DNA of 64,000 nt from Tubulanus polymorphus (GCF_964204645.1 NC_134031.1:20395307-20459306), one strand, 5' to 3'; counted from the first letter of the stretch, positions 25,601 to 35,593 are shown. The notes: generated by a model from the sequence alone, not told the origin. Made by a program: numbers and translations.

Positions 25601-28261
25601 ACGGCGCTGGATGACCCTATAATCAATTATAATTAATTAGAACCATGAAAAATCAATTGTGAATAGCAGCTCAAGAAGTGAAATATAAGCAAAGAAATAT
25701 CTGTGGCAAACATCGGAAATGTTCCCTGGTCTTGGATTAAATTGAGCAATTAGTTAGCAAACCATTTAGTTTTAAAACTGGAATGACTCAGTAACCTGGT
25801 TGCATTTTTTAATGCCCTGAGCTAATAAGAACATTTCAAAAGCCGTGAACACTCGCACAAAGGAAGTCTAATGTTAAAACTGACGTGTTTAGATATTGCG
25901 GTAACATCAATAATGAAATTACATTAATAATGTAATAACTAATAATGTCTAAATCCCGGTTAACATTAAACGCCATTAGATCACTTTTGAGTTTGTTGTC
26001 ATTCTGCCAGGATTTCTAATTAAGTGTATAATAAGTTTTTCAATTAGTTCCTATGCATTATCCTGATTGGGTAACAACACTTACGGGTGATAGAGAATGC
26101 CGTCCTAGAGGGGTAGGTACACTGATAATATATACTTACCGTGATTACGTCTAAGATACTAAGTAAACTATGAATACTATCACCAGTCGATACTTCTTTT
26201 ATGATTGACTCAGTTCCATCCTGAAAATTGAATATGGGTATAGGGTAACAGTAGACATTTCCTGGCGAGATGGCGTCCTCCATATAATCCCCTGATGACC
26301 ATCGACAGACAAGCGGTGGCCAAATAGTTTAAGATGTATCTTCATGGATTGAGAAGAAAATGTAAACAGCGTGAAATCTGGTCGCGATTAAGGAAACTAA
26401 CTAATTCATAAGTTTGTTAGAAATACTAACCCAACAACAGGGTGTATTTCAAACTTACCGCTTCAGTAATAAATACGTTGATTTTTCCGCTTTGGACGAC
26501 GAAGATACTATCATCGGGTTCACCGACTCGGAACATTAAACTACCGGCGGGGATGAATTTCGATTCGACGAATCGACACAGTTCCAAAAACAGCGGCTTC
26601 TCGAAATGTCCAAAAACCCTAAAATAGAATAAACACTCGATAATCTGACCGTCGAAATATGAAAACAAAAAGATACACAATTGCATCAAAAGAATGGATT
26701 CTGTTTTTTAAAGATATTTCCTTTAAAGATGGCCACCTCATAAATATTCTTGTGATATCATCAAATTTTCCACAGATGAGTGATTGGATCATTGAAAGAG
26801 TTGCATCTTAAAAAGTTGTCAAGAATAAACCAGTGTATAGTTGAAATACCGAAAGTCCACAACCATGGTATTTATCTGTGCTATAACTTTGATCTTATTT
26901 CAAGGAACCGGTCCCTGGTTGGGAGCTAGTAGTATAAGCGCCACCAATCTTTAAAGCTACATACCTGACGCTTTTAAGCATGTACATCACTTCAGCTGGT
27001 AGTCTGATTTCGGGTTGTTGAGTGGCCTCCATCTCGAGGAATGACTGCGGCGGTTCTTTCACCTGAAGTTGAGGTATCGACTCGCGGCGCATTCTCAGCA
27101 GACGCTTCGCGAATTTCACGACGAGCTGACGTTTTTTCGGTCGTATCGATTTGCCGGCCGACTCGACGCGTGTCAACGTGACAGCCGTGTTTTTTGTGAA
27201 TGACCTTACTTTCCGCAGCATCTTTCGCCCGTAGAACAAAACTTTGTCACGCTTGCGGAATCTCGGTTTTATCTCGTCCGGCTGTGAAGACGGCATCACT
27301 GAAGAAGGGAAGAAACAGAAGTATGAAAGAAGAACTTTCTCTTCTTATGGCAAACACTGCTCTGTCCGTATGACCTAGTGGAGGGAGTTTGACAGCTGGG
27401 GTTATTGAATCATAGTGAAACAAGCTATTTGAATGAATAGCGGCTTCATGCAAATACGTTTCACGGTGCAAATAGTGAGCTTGAATCTTAGGACAGGGCA
27501 GCATCTTCTCATTTTACAATTCATTTTATCGCACTATATTGAAAATCTATATGCCTAATGACAAGATAGAAAACATGAAAACGTTCAAGGCCTAATATCA
27601 AACAGCACATCACATTGTATTTGGCTTGATACAAAGAAAAAAAATTCCCAGAGAGGTTTTCTCTTTCTTGGAAATAGCATAATTTACCTTTCGCTTTGAG
27701 TTTTCGTAGACTTATAAATAGAATGATCAAAGCGGTGACAATTCCTACAACCAAACCAGTGACGATATTCTACAATAGAGAAATAATAAAAACATAATTA
27801 ATAATCCTGAAATCATGAAGCACAATGTAAAGACTAGTAGCCATCTGGTCTGAATTACAGTACCGACTGACTGACATGTTAAAAGGCGATAACCATCGCC
27901 CCGATCAGGTTATATTATTACACATGAAGATATCTAACCAGATAATTAACAATAATTTAGGTTAGGTTGTAGAGTTAGGATGAGAATGACGCCGAGACGA
28001 GAAGAGGTCCAGAGAGAGTTAGGGTTAGGATAAGAGGGGAAGGATTAGGGTTCGTTCAATTAGCTAATTTAAAGAAAGGAAACCATAACACAAGAAATCG
28101 GAAGCTTCCTGCCAGCCTTTTTTATGTTTCCTAAAAAAACTAACCACAGTTAAGTCATAGCTGGATAAAGTTTCAGTCACTTCGTGCACTTTTTCTTTCA
28201 CTTTCTCCACGAATTCCGGCATGTCAGCGGCAACTCCTGGATAAAAGCCTTTCGCTGCCAT
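10641..28261 (-). CDS. PNPLA6: neuropathy target esterase / lysophospholipase (PNPLA6/PNPLA7 family)
   Basis: This enzyme is an ER-anchored patatin-type serine esterase that hydrolyses (lyso)phosphatidylcholine. Twenty-nine exons (5' to 3'): 28145-28261, 27688-27769, 26965-27298, 26459-26618, 26140-26220, 25555-25616, 25394-25460, 24963-25203, 23940-23987, 21580-21722, 21284-21427, 20977-21126, 20568-20833, 20020-20193, 19572-19723, 19243-19368, 18948-19011, 18496-18664, 17952-18140, 17704-17822, 17168-17324, 16743-16806, 14122-14244, 13676-13792, 13298-13446, 13056-13208, 12287-12500, 11114-11259, 10641-10715. Phases agree throughout and give 1361 residues, close to vertebrate NTE. Order: N-terminal TM helix (exon 2), [14 protein letters not shown], three cyclic-nucleotide-binding domains (about 178-301, 494-631, 632-741), then the patatin domain with the GGGGAR oxyanion loop, GTSIGS (nucleophile about Ser988) and DGG (about Asp1108). 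The tail is very acidic. Start ATG at 28261. The exact C-terminus (stop at 10643-10641) is the least certain part. Confidence 0.95.
10896..11041. repeat. foldback (MITE-like) element, GGGGCCAGTTG ends
   Basis: The left end CAGGGGCCAGTTGTACAG is mirrored by the right end, ...GTGCAACTGGCCCCAG. The interior contains complementary CTTAAGACT/AGTCTTAAG words, so the element can fold into an imperfect hairpin. It lies in the last PNPLA6 intron. Related copies sit at 13541-13660 and 44269-44401. Confidence 0.75.
11319..11919. repeat. 25-bp minisatellite, about 24 units
   Basis: The unit AACCCTGCAGCACCCCCACA plus TCTAA repeats with strict 25-bp spacing and very few variants (CTCTGC, CAACCCC, CTATAA). 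Each unit has a CTGCAG (PstI) site. It lies between PNPLA6 exons 27 and 28, so the pre-mRNA (minus strand) carries a GGGGG run and a GGG run in every unit. Confidence 0.97.
12817..13045. repeat. long foldback element, GAGAGAAATCCCACA family
   Basis: The left arm (about 12817-12930) and right arm (about 12945-13045) are near-perfect inverted copies. The core GGCTAAAGACTATTAGCCAT pairs with ATGGCTAATAGTCTTTAGCC, and the outer ends GAGAGAAATCCCACA pair with GTGAGATTTCTCTC. The element ends only about 10 bases from PNPLA6 exon 26. Related sequence occurs near 30510 and 45050-45270. Confidence 0.85.
13541..13660. repeat. foldback (MITE-like) element, GGGCCAGTTG ends
   Basis: Starts GGGCCAGTTGCACAGCCATG and ends CATGACTTTCCAACCGGCCCC, with matching CTTAAGTC/TCTTAAGTCT words inside. 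It lies just downstream of PNPLA6 exon 24, in the intron, and is the same family as 10896-11041. Confidence 0.75.
14401..14470 (-). repeat. tRNA-like sequence, probably a SINE head
   Basis: The minus strand has a B-box-like GGTTCAATCCC flanked by a 5-bp T stem (CCCAG/CTGGG) and an upstream TATTGGTCTGCTGG segment like a D arm. The acceptor stem does not pair, so it is not a functional tRNA gene. It resembles the copy at 32951-33022, and it lies inside PNPLA6 intron 22. Confidence 0.55.
14582..14662. repeat. 20-bp tandem repeat, 4 units
   Basis: The unit AAACATATCCACTAAAGGGT is repeated four times with one or two substitutions. It lies about 90 bp downstream of the nested GPCR stop codon. Confidence 0.9.
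14750..15697 (-). CDS. intronless rhodopsin-family GPCR nested in a PNPLA6 intron
   Basis: A complete 315-residue seven-helix receptor with ATG at 15697. It has N-glycosylation sites NST and NRS at the N-terminus, TM1 about 31-55 with GN (Asn47), TM2 66-88 with the conserved Asp75, TM3 106-140 ending in ERV in place of DRY (about 133-135), and a Cys109/Cys185 pair for the ECL2 disulfide. TM4 is about 153-172, TM5 195-222, a basic ICL3, TM6 240-265 and TM7 ending NFYIY in place of NPxxY, then a helix-8 LGREIREYF. The ligand is not recognisable; the style recalls the orphan peptide-receptor-like class A GPCRs expanded in lophotrochozoans. It lies on the same strand as PNPLA6, between exons 22 and 23. 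The frame is undamaged, so it is probably functional. Confidence 0.9.
   Translation of the reverse strand: MNSTRIQIGRPYSSYIVLMSVVNRSGSYRTVTLVILPALFLFGAFGNSATFLIMISRRFRSLSYTNYLIILSVCDFLFCIDFTLMPILQFILLHVKDGPIFIMNSLISCQIYEFIMALAVSNSSWFIVAISLERVAVVLFPFTSRLICTPRFARFTILIIIAVNGLFLYLSPALSINFPNQFFGCYYKVFDRIRFLTIVIHVNILPLTLIITSNSVIIVQLFRGSKMVSSDQKTTKSKRTTIMLVTVSLAFALFTLPSTFTSFLPISPERKDFILDIFTQFHVCNYVVNFYIYLLLGREIREYFCMKIRCRNSGK
21723..23939. other. PNPLA6 intron 9, repeat-rich
   Basis: No additional in-phase exon is convincing. It contains GGCCAAATTTGGCC-type repeat words (about 21980-22200) and a foldback-like stretch at about 23163-23281, with ends GGCTGGTTTTATGGACTTAA and a mirror copy near CTTAAGTTAAAATTGGCC. 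A splice-site-bounded 43-nt segment at 22761-22803 is out of phase. Confidence 0.55.
24651..24927. repeat. short element with 12-bp inverted ends (CAGGGTTCCTGC)
   Basis: CAGGGTTCCTGC at the left is matched exactly by its reverse complement GCAGGAACCCTG at the right, 277 bp overall. The interior repeats an AATTCCATGAC(C/T)T motif. I cannot identify a clean target-site duplication. The ends recall hAT-type non-autonomous elements. It lies in PNPLA6 intron 8, just downstream of exon 8. Confidence 0.75.
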
Positions 28262-28886
28262 AATGATCGTTCAACAGATATCGAGATCTACGACCCCGGT
28301 CTACACTGCTGACTGTCAAAACTTATTTTTACGTTGCAAAATGTCAATATTTATATCCGCATCAATTCAATTCAATCGAAATAGGTTAAACTGCAGCAGT
28401 CCCGTCACAGGTCCCGATAAAAAAAATTAAAACTTTGCATTTCATAGACGAAATGTCGAAAGTAACTGAACTCAATTGTTTACTATTTACACTGAAAATA
28501 ATGTTAAGAACATGTTAATAATCTAAATTTATTCGTAATTTGATTATTTCAGATCAATGATATCCAAATCGAAACATTAAATGTAATGAAGACCGGATCA
28601 AGAGAAGTCAACCGTCGTGAAGTGAGCACTGGATTCGGTATCACTCGATTCAAATTTATTTCATCAATCGATTCAAATTTGCTATAAATTTTTTTGGTGG
28701 TTTTTAATGTGTATTTTTGCACTGTTATTGAATAAAAAGATATTTTACGTTAAAATAAAATTGTGAATATACAACTTAATTCATCTAATTCATTTTTAGT
28801 TGTTATTGTACGGATACGGACTCGGACTCGGACCCGGCAGCAACGTAGACTGGTTCCCGGTCTCAATGGAGACATTCTAAAATAGG

Positions 28887-29305
28887 GCCAATTTTCGCGA
28901 AATCTCCATCGAAGATAGAGCTATGCAAGAGCTACTGCCCGGTGTTTATAATTTTCGCCCGGTGCAAGGGGCTCCTAGGGGGTCTAATTGACCCCAAAAC
29001 CCCAAAATAACAAAAATATTGTTAAAAAAATAAATAAATTCATAAGTAAAATACAAAACGGTCAAAGTCTCTGAAACTTACAGAGAAGATAGACCTAAAC
29101 AAGAGCTACAGCCCAGTATATAGTTGTTGCCCCGTGCAAGGGCTCCTTGGGGGTTTAATTGACCCCAAAACCCCAAAATATCAAAAATATTTTTTGAAAA
29201 ATTAAATAAATTCATAAATAAAATACAAAACTGTCAAAGTGTCTGAAACTTTCAGAAAAGATAAATCTATTCAAGCGCTACAGTCCAGTATATAGTTGTT
29301 GCCGC
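28887..29305. repeat. tandem array of about 172-bp units
   Basis: Two good copies (from about 28962 and 29134) and partial flanking copies share GTGCAAGGGGCTCC, TTGACCCCAAAACCCCAAAA and CCAGTATATAGTTGTTGCC, with substitutions. Each unit carries a small palindrome around GGGT(C/T)TAATTGACCC. Confidence 0.8.
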
Positions 29306-29558
29306 TGGTGGAAGCGAGTTCGGGAGCGATACCGGACCCCTGGCAAGCGAGGATGGTTCCTCACACGACGCATGTTCCCCGCAGTAGCCTCGACTGTCAA
29401 AGCTGGCTTCGTGCATTGTGGACTGTACCGCAGACCAGAAATTACAATCTGACGGGCGGCGTTAGAATGATATTAAGGAAAATCCCTATTTCTGAATCGA
29501 CGAGATTTTCATATCGTTTTTTTTTTCGTCTGTCATTAAAGAGGCTATAAACATCTTA

Positions 29559-29836
29559 AAAAAAGCCCATATTCCAGATTCTACTTTGCTGAATCTATTA
29601 TCAAGGACGGGTCAGAGACACGCGACCGCAATTAAAATGTTCAAAGTCTATGTATAAAAAAACGGGAACTGAGAGTTTTCTGAATTTTTTATATTTTTTG
29701 ATATCTTCATGAACCTTCAAATGCCGCCAAAAACTAGAAACATGTTAAAAAAGCCCATCTTCCAGATTCGATTTTGCTAAATCTATTATCAAAGATGGGT
29801 CAGAGACACGCGACCGCAATTAAGATGTTCAAAGTA
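29559..29836. repeat. two direct copies of a 90-bp sequence
   Basis: Copies at about 29559-29650 and 29747-29836 share GGGTCAGAGACACGCGACCG and its surroundings, differing at a few positions, about 188 bp apart. No element type is recognised. Confidence 0.75.
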
Positions 29837-30510
29837 AAAAAATTACAAATATTTGTTCTTATTTCCATATATATGCTGAATAAAAAAGGAGCGACGGGGA
29901 ACAGATAAAAATAAAATTCTTTTGTTTTACCTAGATCCGTAGTCAAGTTAATGATAAAAAACGGCTCTTCGGATCATTCATAATTCATAAGTTCTTTTTG
30001 TGTTAAGCTATTTTGATAAAATGTCGTTTTACGCAGTCAATCGGGTTGATACTGATAGCGATCGATAATCAAGATCAACAACAGGGAACAATCATAGTAT
30101 TCGCCATTTCAGCAGGGTAATGACACGAGTTTGCATTTTAAGTATTGCCGGCAGTGAGACACGTACGGGAGAACCGGAAATGAGTAACCTGAATCTGGTA
30201 GATCCGAATAAAGTGATAGCTTCATGTAGGTGTACTACGGGAATGGGAGATTTGCTCATGTCAAGTGGCTGTTAGAGGGGAAATGAACCCTAAGAGGGCA
30301 GACTAGTCTAACACCGACGATGACAAGGCTTTTCATATCTTGTTACTTACGTCTTACTACTCCTGAAACCGGCTGACCAATGCTGTCCAGGCCCAAAGTG
30401 AACTCTGCGTGAACACTATGTGGATATAATAATAAAACTTGCAAAAATGGACATTTACACAAATTTCTAGGGGCAACTGGTCCCATCAGTCCCCTGCCCC
30501 CGCTATGGCC

Positions 30511-30600
30511 CACTCGAGAGAAATCCCACAATAGATTCAGCCTAAAAAGAAAAGTTCTTGTGAGTAAAATGGTATTGAGCAATCGTTTCGGCTAAAAACT
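30511..30600. repeat. partial copy of the GAGAGAAATCCCACA foldback family
   Basis: GAGAGAAATCCCACAATAGATTCAGC is followed by GAGCAATCGTTTCGGCTAAA, matching the outer end and GGCTAAA core of the element at 12817-13045. The opposite arm is not apparent. Confidence 0.5.
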
Positions 30601-31725
30601 TCGCTTTACGCTTCACGGTTTCGCTTCACGAGTCTCGTATCAGGATTTGCCATTCGGATCCAAGACTTCCAATATCGCATGACGATCTTGAGACACTCAA
30701 GTTTCCCCATTTCTTTATCGCACGGCCAAGCTGGTTCATCGATGCGCGTTGCTCGCAGTAGCTTCTCGTTCCATGAAATTGGCGAATCTGCTTTTTAGAC
30801 GCTTGATAATCGAAACTACGATTTCCCCGCCTGCCAAATTCAATACTACAGTACAGTTGAACATTTTCTTTAGAGGATTCTGTCGATAGAGACATGTGAG
30901 ATGACTTGGAACGATTCACTAATCACTGATTAATCTCACGCACACGAGATGTCGATTTTTGGTCATTTCTTTTCAGATGTCCAGATACACGGCACAGTAC
31001 AGCTTGAACTCAACTTGTGACATTACTGAGCTCAGACCACTATTCCAAAAATCTTCTAATCCTATTGTAAAAAATAAGAAATTCGAGCGTTAAGTCACAG
31101 CGAGTAAATCCAGGGTCATTCTTTTGGCTGCTTCTTTTGGTCAGCATCTTCAAACCTGTAGAAAGGAGGGATATCCCAGAATAGGTATGCCAATACATCC
31201 GTACCGAGGATGGAATCCCCCACCGTGTTTGGTACCCTTACGTCATTTGTTTAATTCACGTAGAACTTCACGAGTTTGAGTCGTGAGCCAGTTTCTAATT
31301 GCAGCAGAAAATACGTTTGCGTGTGTGTTTTTTATTCATTTAGAGCTGTTGAGCTTTAGGAAGAAATCCTGCTATTTTACGAATCATTGTTCCTGTCTAT
31401 TGGCTTTTTCGGCAATATGATTTTAATTCTACTTTCACCGATTGAATCTAACGTTGCTATTGTCATGTTGGGTTCAGAAAACGATATTCTCTTTTCACAA
31501 ATTCGTTCTGTCGCATTTTCTATAGAATTCACTACAAATTAATTTAAATCAAATTTTACGGTACGAATGGAACAATATGCCTGTAGCTATTCGTGAATAA
31601 AGTTGAATCATACAATAAATTAATGGAATAGTGAGAAGTAGTATGACATGATATCAGTATCAATAATTTCATCATGTTTTGAATTGTCAGTCTGTCAGTC
31701 GGCGGTCACAGCGCATTTCTAGAAC

Positions 31726-32697
31726 ATGCTGGCCAGCAATCTAACCGCGGCGGATAACGCCCTTACCGGTGACAATCAACCTAAATACAGACTCGCTTAC
31801 ATCGAAGTAATATTCGTACCAAGAAACCGCACTTCATCACTACGCCTAGCTTTAGAGGGTGCCAACATATTTTTGATCGCCTTACTGGGATATGTCGGTA
31901 ACTCATTGATAATGGTGATCATGTTAAACTCTAAATATCGTCGACATCCGTACAGTTTGTTTTTCATGTCGATGGCGCTTTGTGATTGCGCTATAGTGAC
32001 GTTTTATCTGCTGGCGTGCATTAACAAGTTTCTCTTTCAGTACGGTTTGGATGTTATTCGATTTCCACGCAGTGAATTCTCCTGTCGCGTTCTCTATTCG
32101 TCTCATAATGTCATCAACTTCTTCAGCCCGTTAGCGCTCGCCCTCGTGTCCCTAGAACGGATGACTGTGATTCAGTTCCCGTTTCGGGGCCCACGATTCT
32201 GGACCCGTAAAGCAGTCAGTATAATCATCGCAGCTACAATTCTTCTATTATTTTGTTTGTCTATGTATCTAACTAGAGGTGTAACATACATGTTAAATGT
32301 TGGTTGTGTCATTAGTAATACTGGTTACCCACTGGTCGCTACGATTCTTACATTCATTTTCAGCGCCTTTTTACCGACGTTCATCATACTATTTTCAACA
32401 ATTTTCATCATTATTTCGCTATTCCGCAGAACCAGTTCTTCATCGAACTCAACGGCATCGTTGCAAGTATCTATGATGGTAACTGCCAACTGTATATTCT
32501 ATCTGATCACCACACAACCTGTCTATATCATCATGGTGATACTTTGGGCTAGGCCCGATTTGTCAGTAGGTTTTGCTTTGGAGGTAACAGATAGCTTGAA
32601 TATATGGAATTTTTGTGTGAACTTTTACCTTTATGTTCTGACGGGGAAAGATATTCGACAAACATTGAAAAATATATGTATTTTCAAAAAGGCGTAG
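31726..32697 (+). CDS. intronless rhodopsin-family GPCR
   Basis: A complete 323-residue receptor starting at the ATG at 31726. It has N-glycosylation sites NLT (5-7) and NRT (34-36), TM1 about 45-68 with GN (Asn59), TM2 76-99 with Asp87, TM3 120-151 with ERM at 144-146, and Cys120/Cys194 for the ECL2 disulfide. TM4 is about 163-182, TM5 202-233, TM6 248-273 (ITTQP, without the usual CWxP), and TM7 288-306 ends in NFYLYVL, followed by TGKDIRQTL. The C-terminal tail is very short. The ligand is unknown. It belongs with the nested GPCR and the one at 35594, which share the Asn-Phe-x-x-Tyr TM7 end and a Gly-x-(E/D)-(I/M)-Arg helix-8 start. Confidence 0.9.
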   Translation: MLASNLTAADNALTGDNQPKYRLAYIEVIFVPRNRTSSLRLALEGANIFLIALLGYVGNSLIMVIMLNSKYRRHPYSLFFMSMALCDCAIVTFYLLACINKFLFQYGLDVIRFPRSEFSCRVLYSSHNVINFFSPLALALVSLERMTVIQFPFRGPRFWTRKAVSIIIAATILLLFCLSMYLTRGVTYMLNVGCVISNTGYPLVATILTFIFSAFLPTFIILFSTIFIIISLFRRTSSSSNSTASLQVSMMVTANCIFYLITTQPVYIIMVILWARPDLSVGFALEVTDSLNIWNFCVNFYLYVLTGKDIRQTLKNICIFKKA

Positions 32698-32950
32698 CGT
32701 AAATTTCATAGGATCTTAATACCGGTAGATGCTCAAACATCATTCAAATATCATAAGAGCCTCATCAAAATGTTGGTTTAAAGTGGACAAATTTCGATTA
32801 TCACAGTAAGCTTAAATTAACTTCTGCAATTTTTGCGCAATAAAGCGTTTTAGCAGTAACAGAATACCGCGTAATAATATTTTGGTGCAAAAAGTGACGA
32901 TGGTTCTTCTTACAAAACCAGCGGTGACGCAGCTCGAGACACAAACTCTG

Positions 32951-33022
32951 GCACTCACCGGGAATCGAACCCGGGTCTTGTACCTAGAAGGCAAGCGTGC
33001 TAATCATTAGACCAATAGAATT
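32951..33022 (-). repeat. tRNA-like pseudogene or SINE head
   Basis: The minus strand has a perfect B box (GGTTCGATTCC) in a T arm of CCGGG-TTCGATT-CCCGG and a D-arm-like TGGTCTAATGATTAGC. The resemblance is to a Glu-type tRNA, but the acceptor stem ends do not pair. I read it as a degraded tRNA or a tRNA-derived SINE head. It sits between a GPCR gene and a GPCR relic. Confidence 0.6.
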
Positions 33023-33057
33023 CTAGCTCTCGAATGACGATACAGCTTTTCCTTTAT

Positions 33058-33440
33058 ACTAACATCGAGGCCCGAGATGACAGCTGTGAGTTGAAATTTC
33101 ACTTCAAGACAACTGGAATCTACGTGTTCGTTAATAACCCATCGCTTATCATTTCGATGTGTCGCAGCGCAAATCTCGGACAAGGTGCGATAGAAATGCC
33201 AAGTCACGATCACAATGCTGACAGTATCGTGCGCGTTCCTCGTCGTATTTCTTCTACCGATGAGCATCACAGGAATTCTCAGCGCGTTTTGGCCAGATGA
33301 CGAAAACGTACGCCTGGATTCGTAGTTTTCTACCCATAAAGAACGGCATCAATTTCTACGTCTTGACCGGTGTCGAAATTCGGCTGGCTGTCATGGAGAA
33401 GTTGTTTCGGCGAAGCTGGAACCTCTTCTGCCGTTCTGGC
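33058..33440 (+). pseudogene. broken GPCR relic (TM5 to helix 8)
   Basis: Three receptor-like pieces appear in different frames. IYVFVNNPSLIISMCRSA (about 33119-33172) resembles the end of TM5. A shifted frame gives VTITMLTVSCAFLVVFLLP (from about 33203), a clear TM6, which runs to a stop near 33322. Another frame then gives GINFYVLTGVEIR (about 33344-33382), the TM7/helix-8 signature shared with the intact receptors. No TM1-TM4 could be found, so the gene is 5' truncated and carries at least two frameshifts. It is a decayed paralogue of its neighbours. Confidence 0.75.
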
Positions 33441-33881
33441 ATCGACTATCACCGATTAAAGTTTATAGGTTGTTGTGCGCAGTTATTGAACTTATCTTAA
33501 TATGTAACTTTGTTCGAGCCATGAAAACTAGTTACTGATCTAGGTGTTGGGAATTGTTATTATACACCAAAGCTACCGAAATGAATGCACGCGTTGAACG
33601 TGGTTTATGATTAAAACAAAAGAAGCTAAATTCCAGCAGAATTTTCATATTCATGTGTTGTAAAAATAGAATAAAGCAAATAATCTACATTTTGTAGCTG
33701 ATGAATGTATTTGGAATAAGGCGTCGATATAATTATCTCTTAATACATTCGAAAATACGATCAAAATATTTTCAATCAATAAAACTGCAGACGATAAAAG
33801 AAAAATGTTTGCCGTTGTCTTCTGAATACATGTACGAAAAAGAATCAACCGTTTCCGATCCAAATAACCAGAAACATTAAT

Positions 33882-34699
33882 TTAAGGCGCATCCGATTGA
33901 GAAAATGGGACGCTCAGACACCGATCTAAGCAAATTGCGCAAGCGTTTGCATCTACATCCACCTTTGAACACACTCGTTGGCATCGTTTACAAGCTGGAA
34001 AAAAAAAACATGCATACGTTACCATTCCTCATAAACCCATTGGATTTACCTGACCATTCCGAAAGTTTATTGAATAGCCACAGTGAGGCCGAGCACTTTT
34101 TTTTATACCTTTCATCTTGCATAACTATCACTTTTTCTATACGTAATACTTACGTGATGGTTTGCATTTGCATGTTGGGCAGCCATCTTTACCAGGAACA
34201 TATCCGTTAGGACAATAGATTTCGCAAGTTGGGCCGCAGTCGTCAACTGGAAAAGCCCCAAAGAGAGACGTCATACCTATCAGTCACCATTATTTATATG
34301 ATAAACTTTACATTTTACACCTGACTTGACTATATTATATACTTACTCGATGATTTGCATTCACACGTAGGACAGCCGTTTTCATCTAGAACATTCCCAT
34401 ACGGACAGAATACTGCACAAACTGGATCACAAGTACCTAAATCTAATAATGAGATGCTCTAAATGAGTGGTTTGTCTTGTTACCCGAAATCCTCACTAAT
34501 CTATCTGCATATCAAATGCCATGTACGTAAGTGCATGACTGAGAGTTAATTTATCGCGACCCATCGAAAAACTTTCATCTCAATTCAACCCTACAAAGAA
34601 TTTGATGTCGATTTTACATTCTATGAAGTTATATTTACCGGGCAGAGATTGCGCAGCAGGTAATAGAAGAGCGACCACGAGGACAGACGTGGAAAACAT
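33882..34699 (-). CDS. secreted antistasin-like cysteine-rich protease inhibitor
   Basis: Four exons: 34639-34699, 34347-34436, 34154-34246, 33882-33994; all introns are GT-AG and all are phase 1. They give 118 residues. Exon 1 is a signal peptide (MFSTSVLVVALLLPAAQSLP). Exons 2 and 3 each encode one antistasin-type repeat with the pattern C-x3-C-x3-C-P-x-G-x5-(D/N)-G-C-P-x-C-x-C (DPVCAVFCPYGNV...GCPTCEC and GPTCEIYCPNGYV...GCPTCKC). Exon 4 encodes a third, more divergent Cys-rich segment beginning CKRCQRVC and ending before the TAA. Antistasin domains are serine-protease inhibitors (factor Xa, trypsin, kallikrein) known from leeches, hydra and molluscs. The target is not predictable here. 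The gene sits head-to-head with the GPCR at 35594. Confidence 0.85.
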
Positions 34700-34940
34700 T
34701 TTTTGTCGAGCGTTCAAGCCGAGTAACACAGAAAATATGAGCCGCCCATACAACTATTCCAGCTGCTTCAAGAAATATTTATCATCACCAGGAAAAAAAT
34801 TCAATTAAAAATGGGCTTCTCAGAAATATCATATGATTTCTTCAAACGCTTATGTAAACATGTCAATTAATCATCCACAAATTACATAAGAAAATCATTT
34901 TGTATCGCATCTCTACAAATCTGTACAGCATCGAAAAGGG

Positions 34941-35141
34941 ATTATCATCAGGAGCTCTATGGAATAATAGCACATTCAGTCAGGTTAATTCGGTACAACC
35001 TATGAGCAATTATCTATCTTTAGATAATTGCTCGTAGGTACAACCTACGGTAGTTCGTAAGCGCCTGATCTCGTGTCAACGCGGCTATGGTTCCTTTCGC
35101 AGTCGTGTATTATATTAATTCCATAGAACTCCTATGATAAT
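34941..35141. repeat. MITE-like element with inverted terminal repeats
   Basis: The left end TTATCATCAGGAGCTCTATGG is mirrored by the right end, whose reverse complement reads TTATCATAGGAGTTCTATGG. Between them is a hairpin with AGCAATTATCTA/TAGATAATTGCT arms at about 35003-35038. Total length is about 200 bp. It separates the antistasin gene from the next GPCR. Confidence 0.7.
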
Positions 35142-35593
35142 CCATTTCGAAAGCAAAAACGAAATGGTTTCTTTTTGTTTTTGCGCGCCAATATTTTTTT
35201 GCGCGGTAAGATTTGTTTTGGTGCGCTTGCGCGGAGGATGGAAAAATATTTATATGTCTCGAATCACCCACTATAAATCAGAAACATGCAAAATATTTTA
35301 TGAAGGTATGGATTTATTCGGGGGTGTAGGCCTGACACTACCTACGACAATTTGTTAAATCAGCGCAATTTTTTGGGGGGCAACTTTTCATTTTGTATTG
35401 ACAAAGCTACTTTCGGTAATTATGAGCTCCCGAAAGCAGCAATTCGAAGTCGATATCAGCAAGTTGTTCATAGAAAATGCTGAATCGCTCTTCTTAAATT
35501 GGTTTCAAACGACCGTTGTTATTAGAAATCAATTTTGAGGCTGAATCCCATCGCAATTTTGACTGCAAAGATTGGCCGACGCAACACGAATCA

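Larger units (their letters stand above)
28262..31725. other. intergenic, repeat-rich region between PNPLA6 and the GPCR cluster
   Basis: It should contain the PNPLA6 5' UTR and promoter, but no core promoter element is clear. About 28887-29305 and 29559-29836 are repeats, described separately. A frame at 30626-30895 (minus) of about 90 codons has no recognisable product. Near 30511-30600 there is one arm of the GAGAGAAATCCCACA family. Confidence 0.5.

Noticed and set aside
30626-30895. A roughly 90-codon minus-strand frame with Ser-rich start
   Set aside because: It has no domain, no splice partners, and lies next to a foldback-element fragment; not supportable as a gene.
32951-33022. A functional tRNA gene
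   Set aside because: The T arm and B box are good, but the acceptor ends do not pair and the anticodon arm is poor; annotated as tRNA-like/SINE instead.
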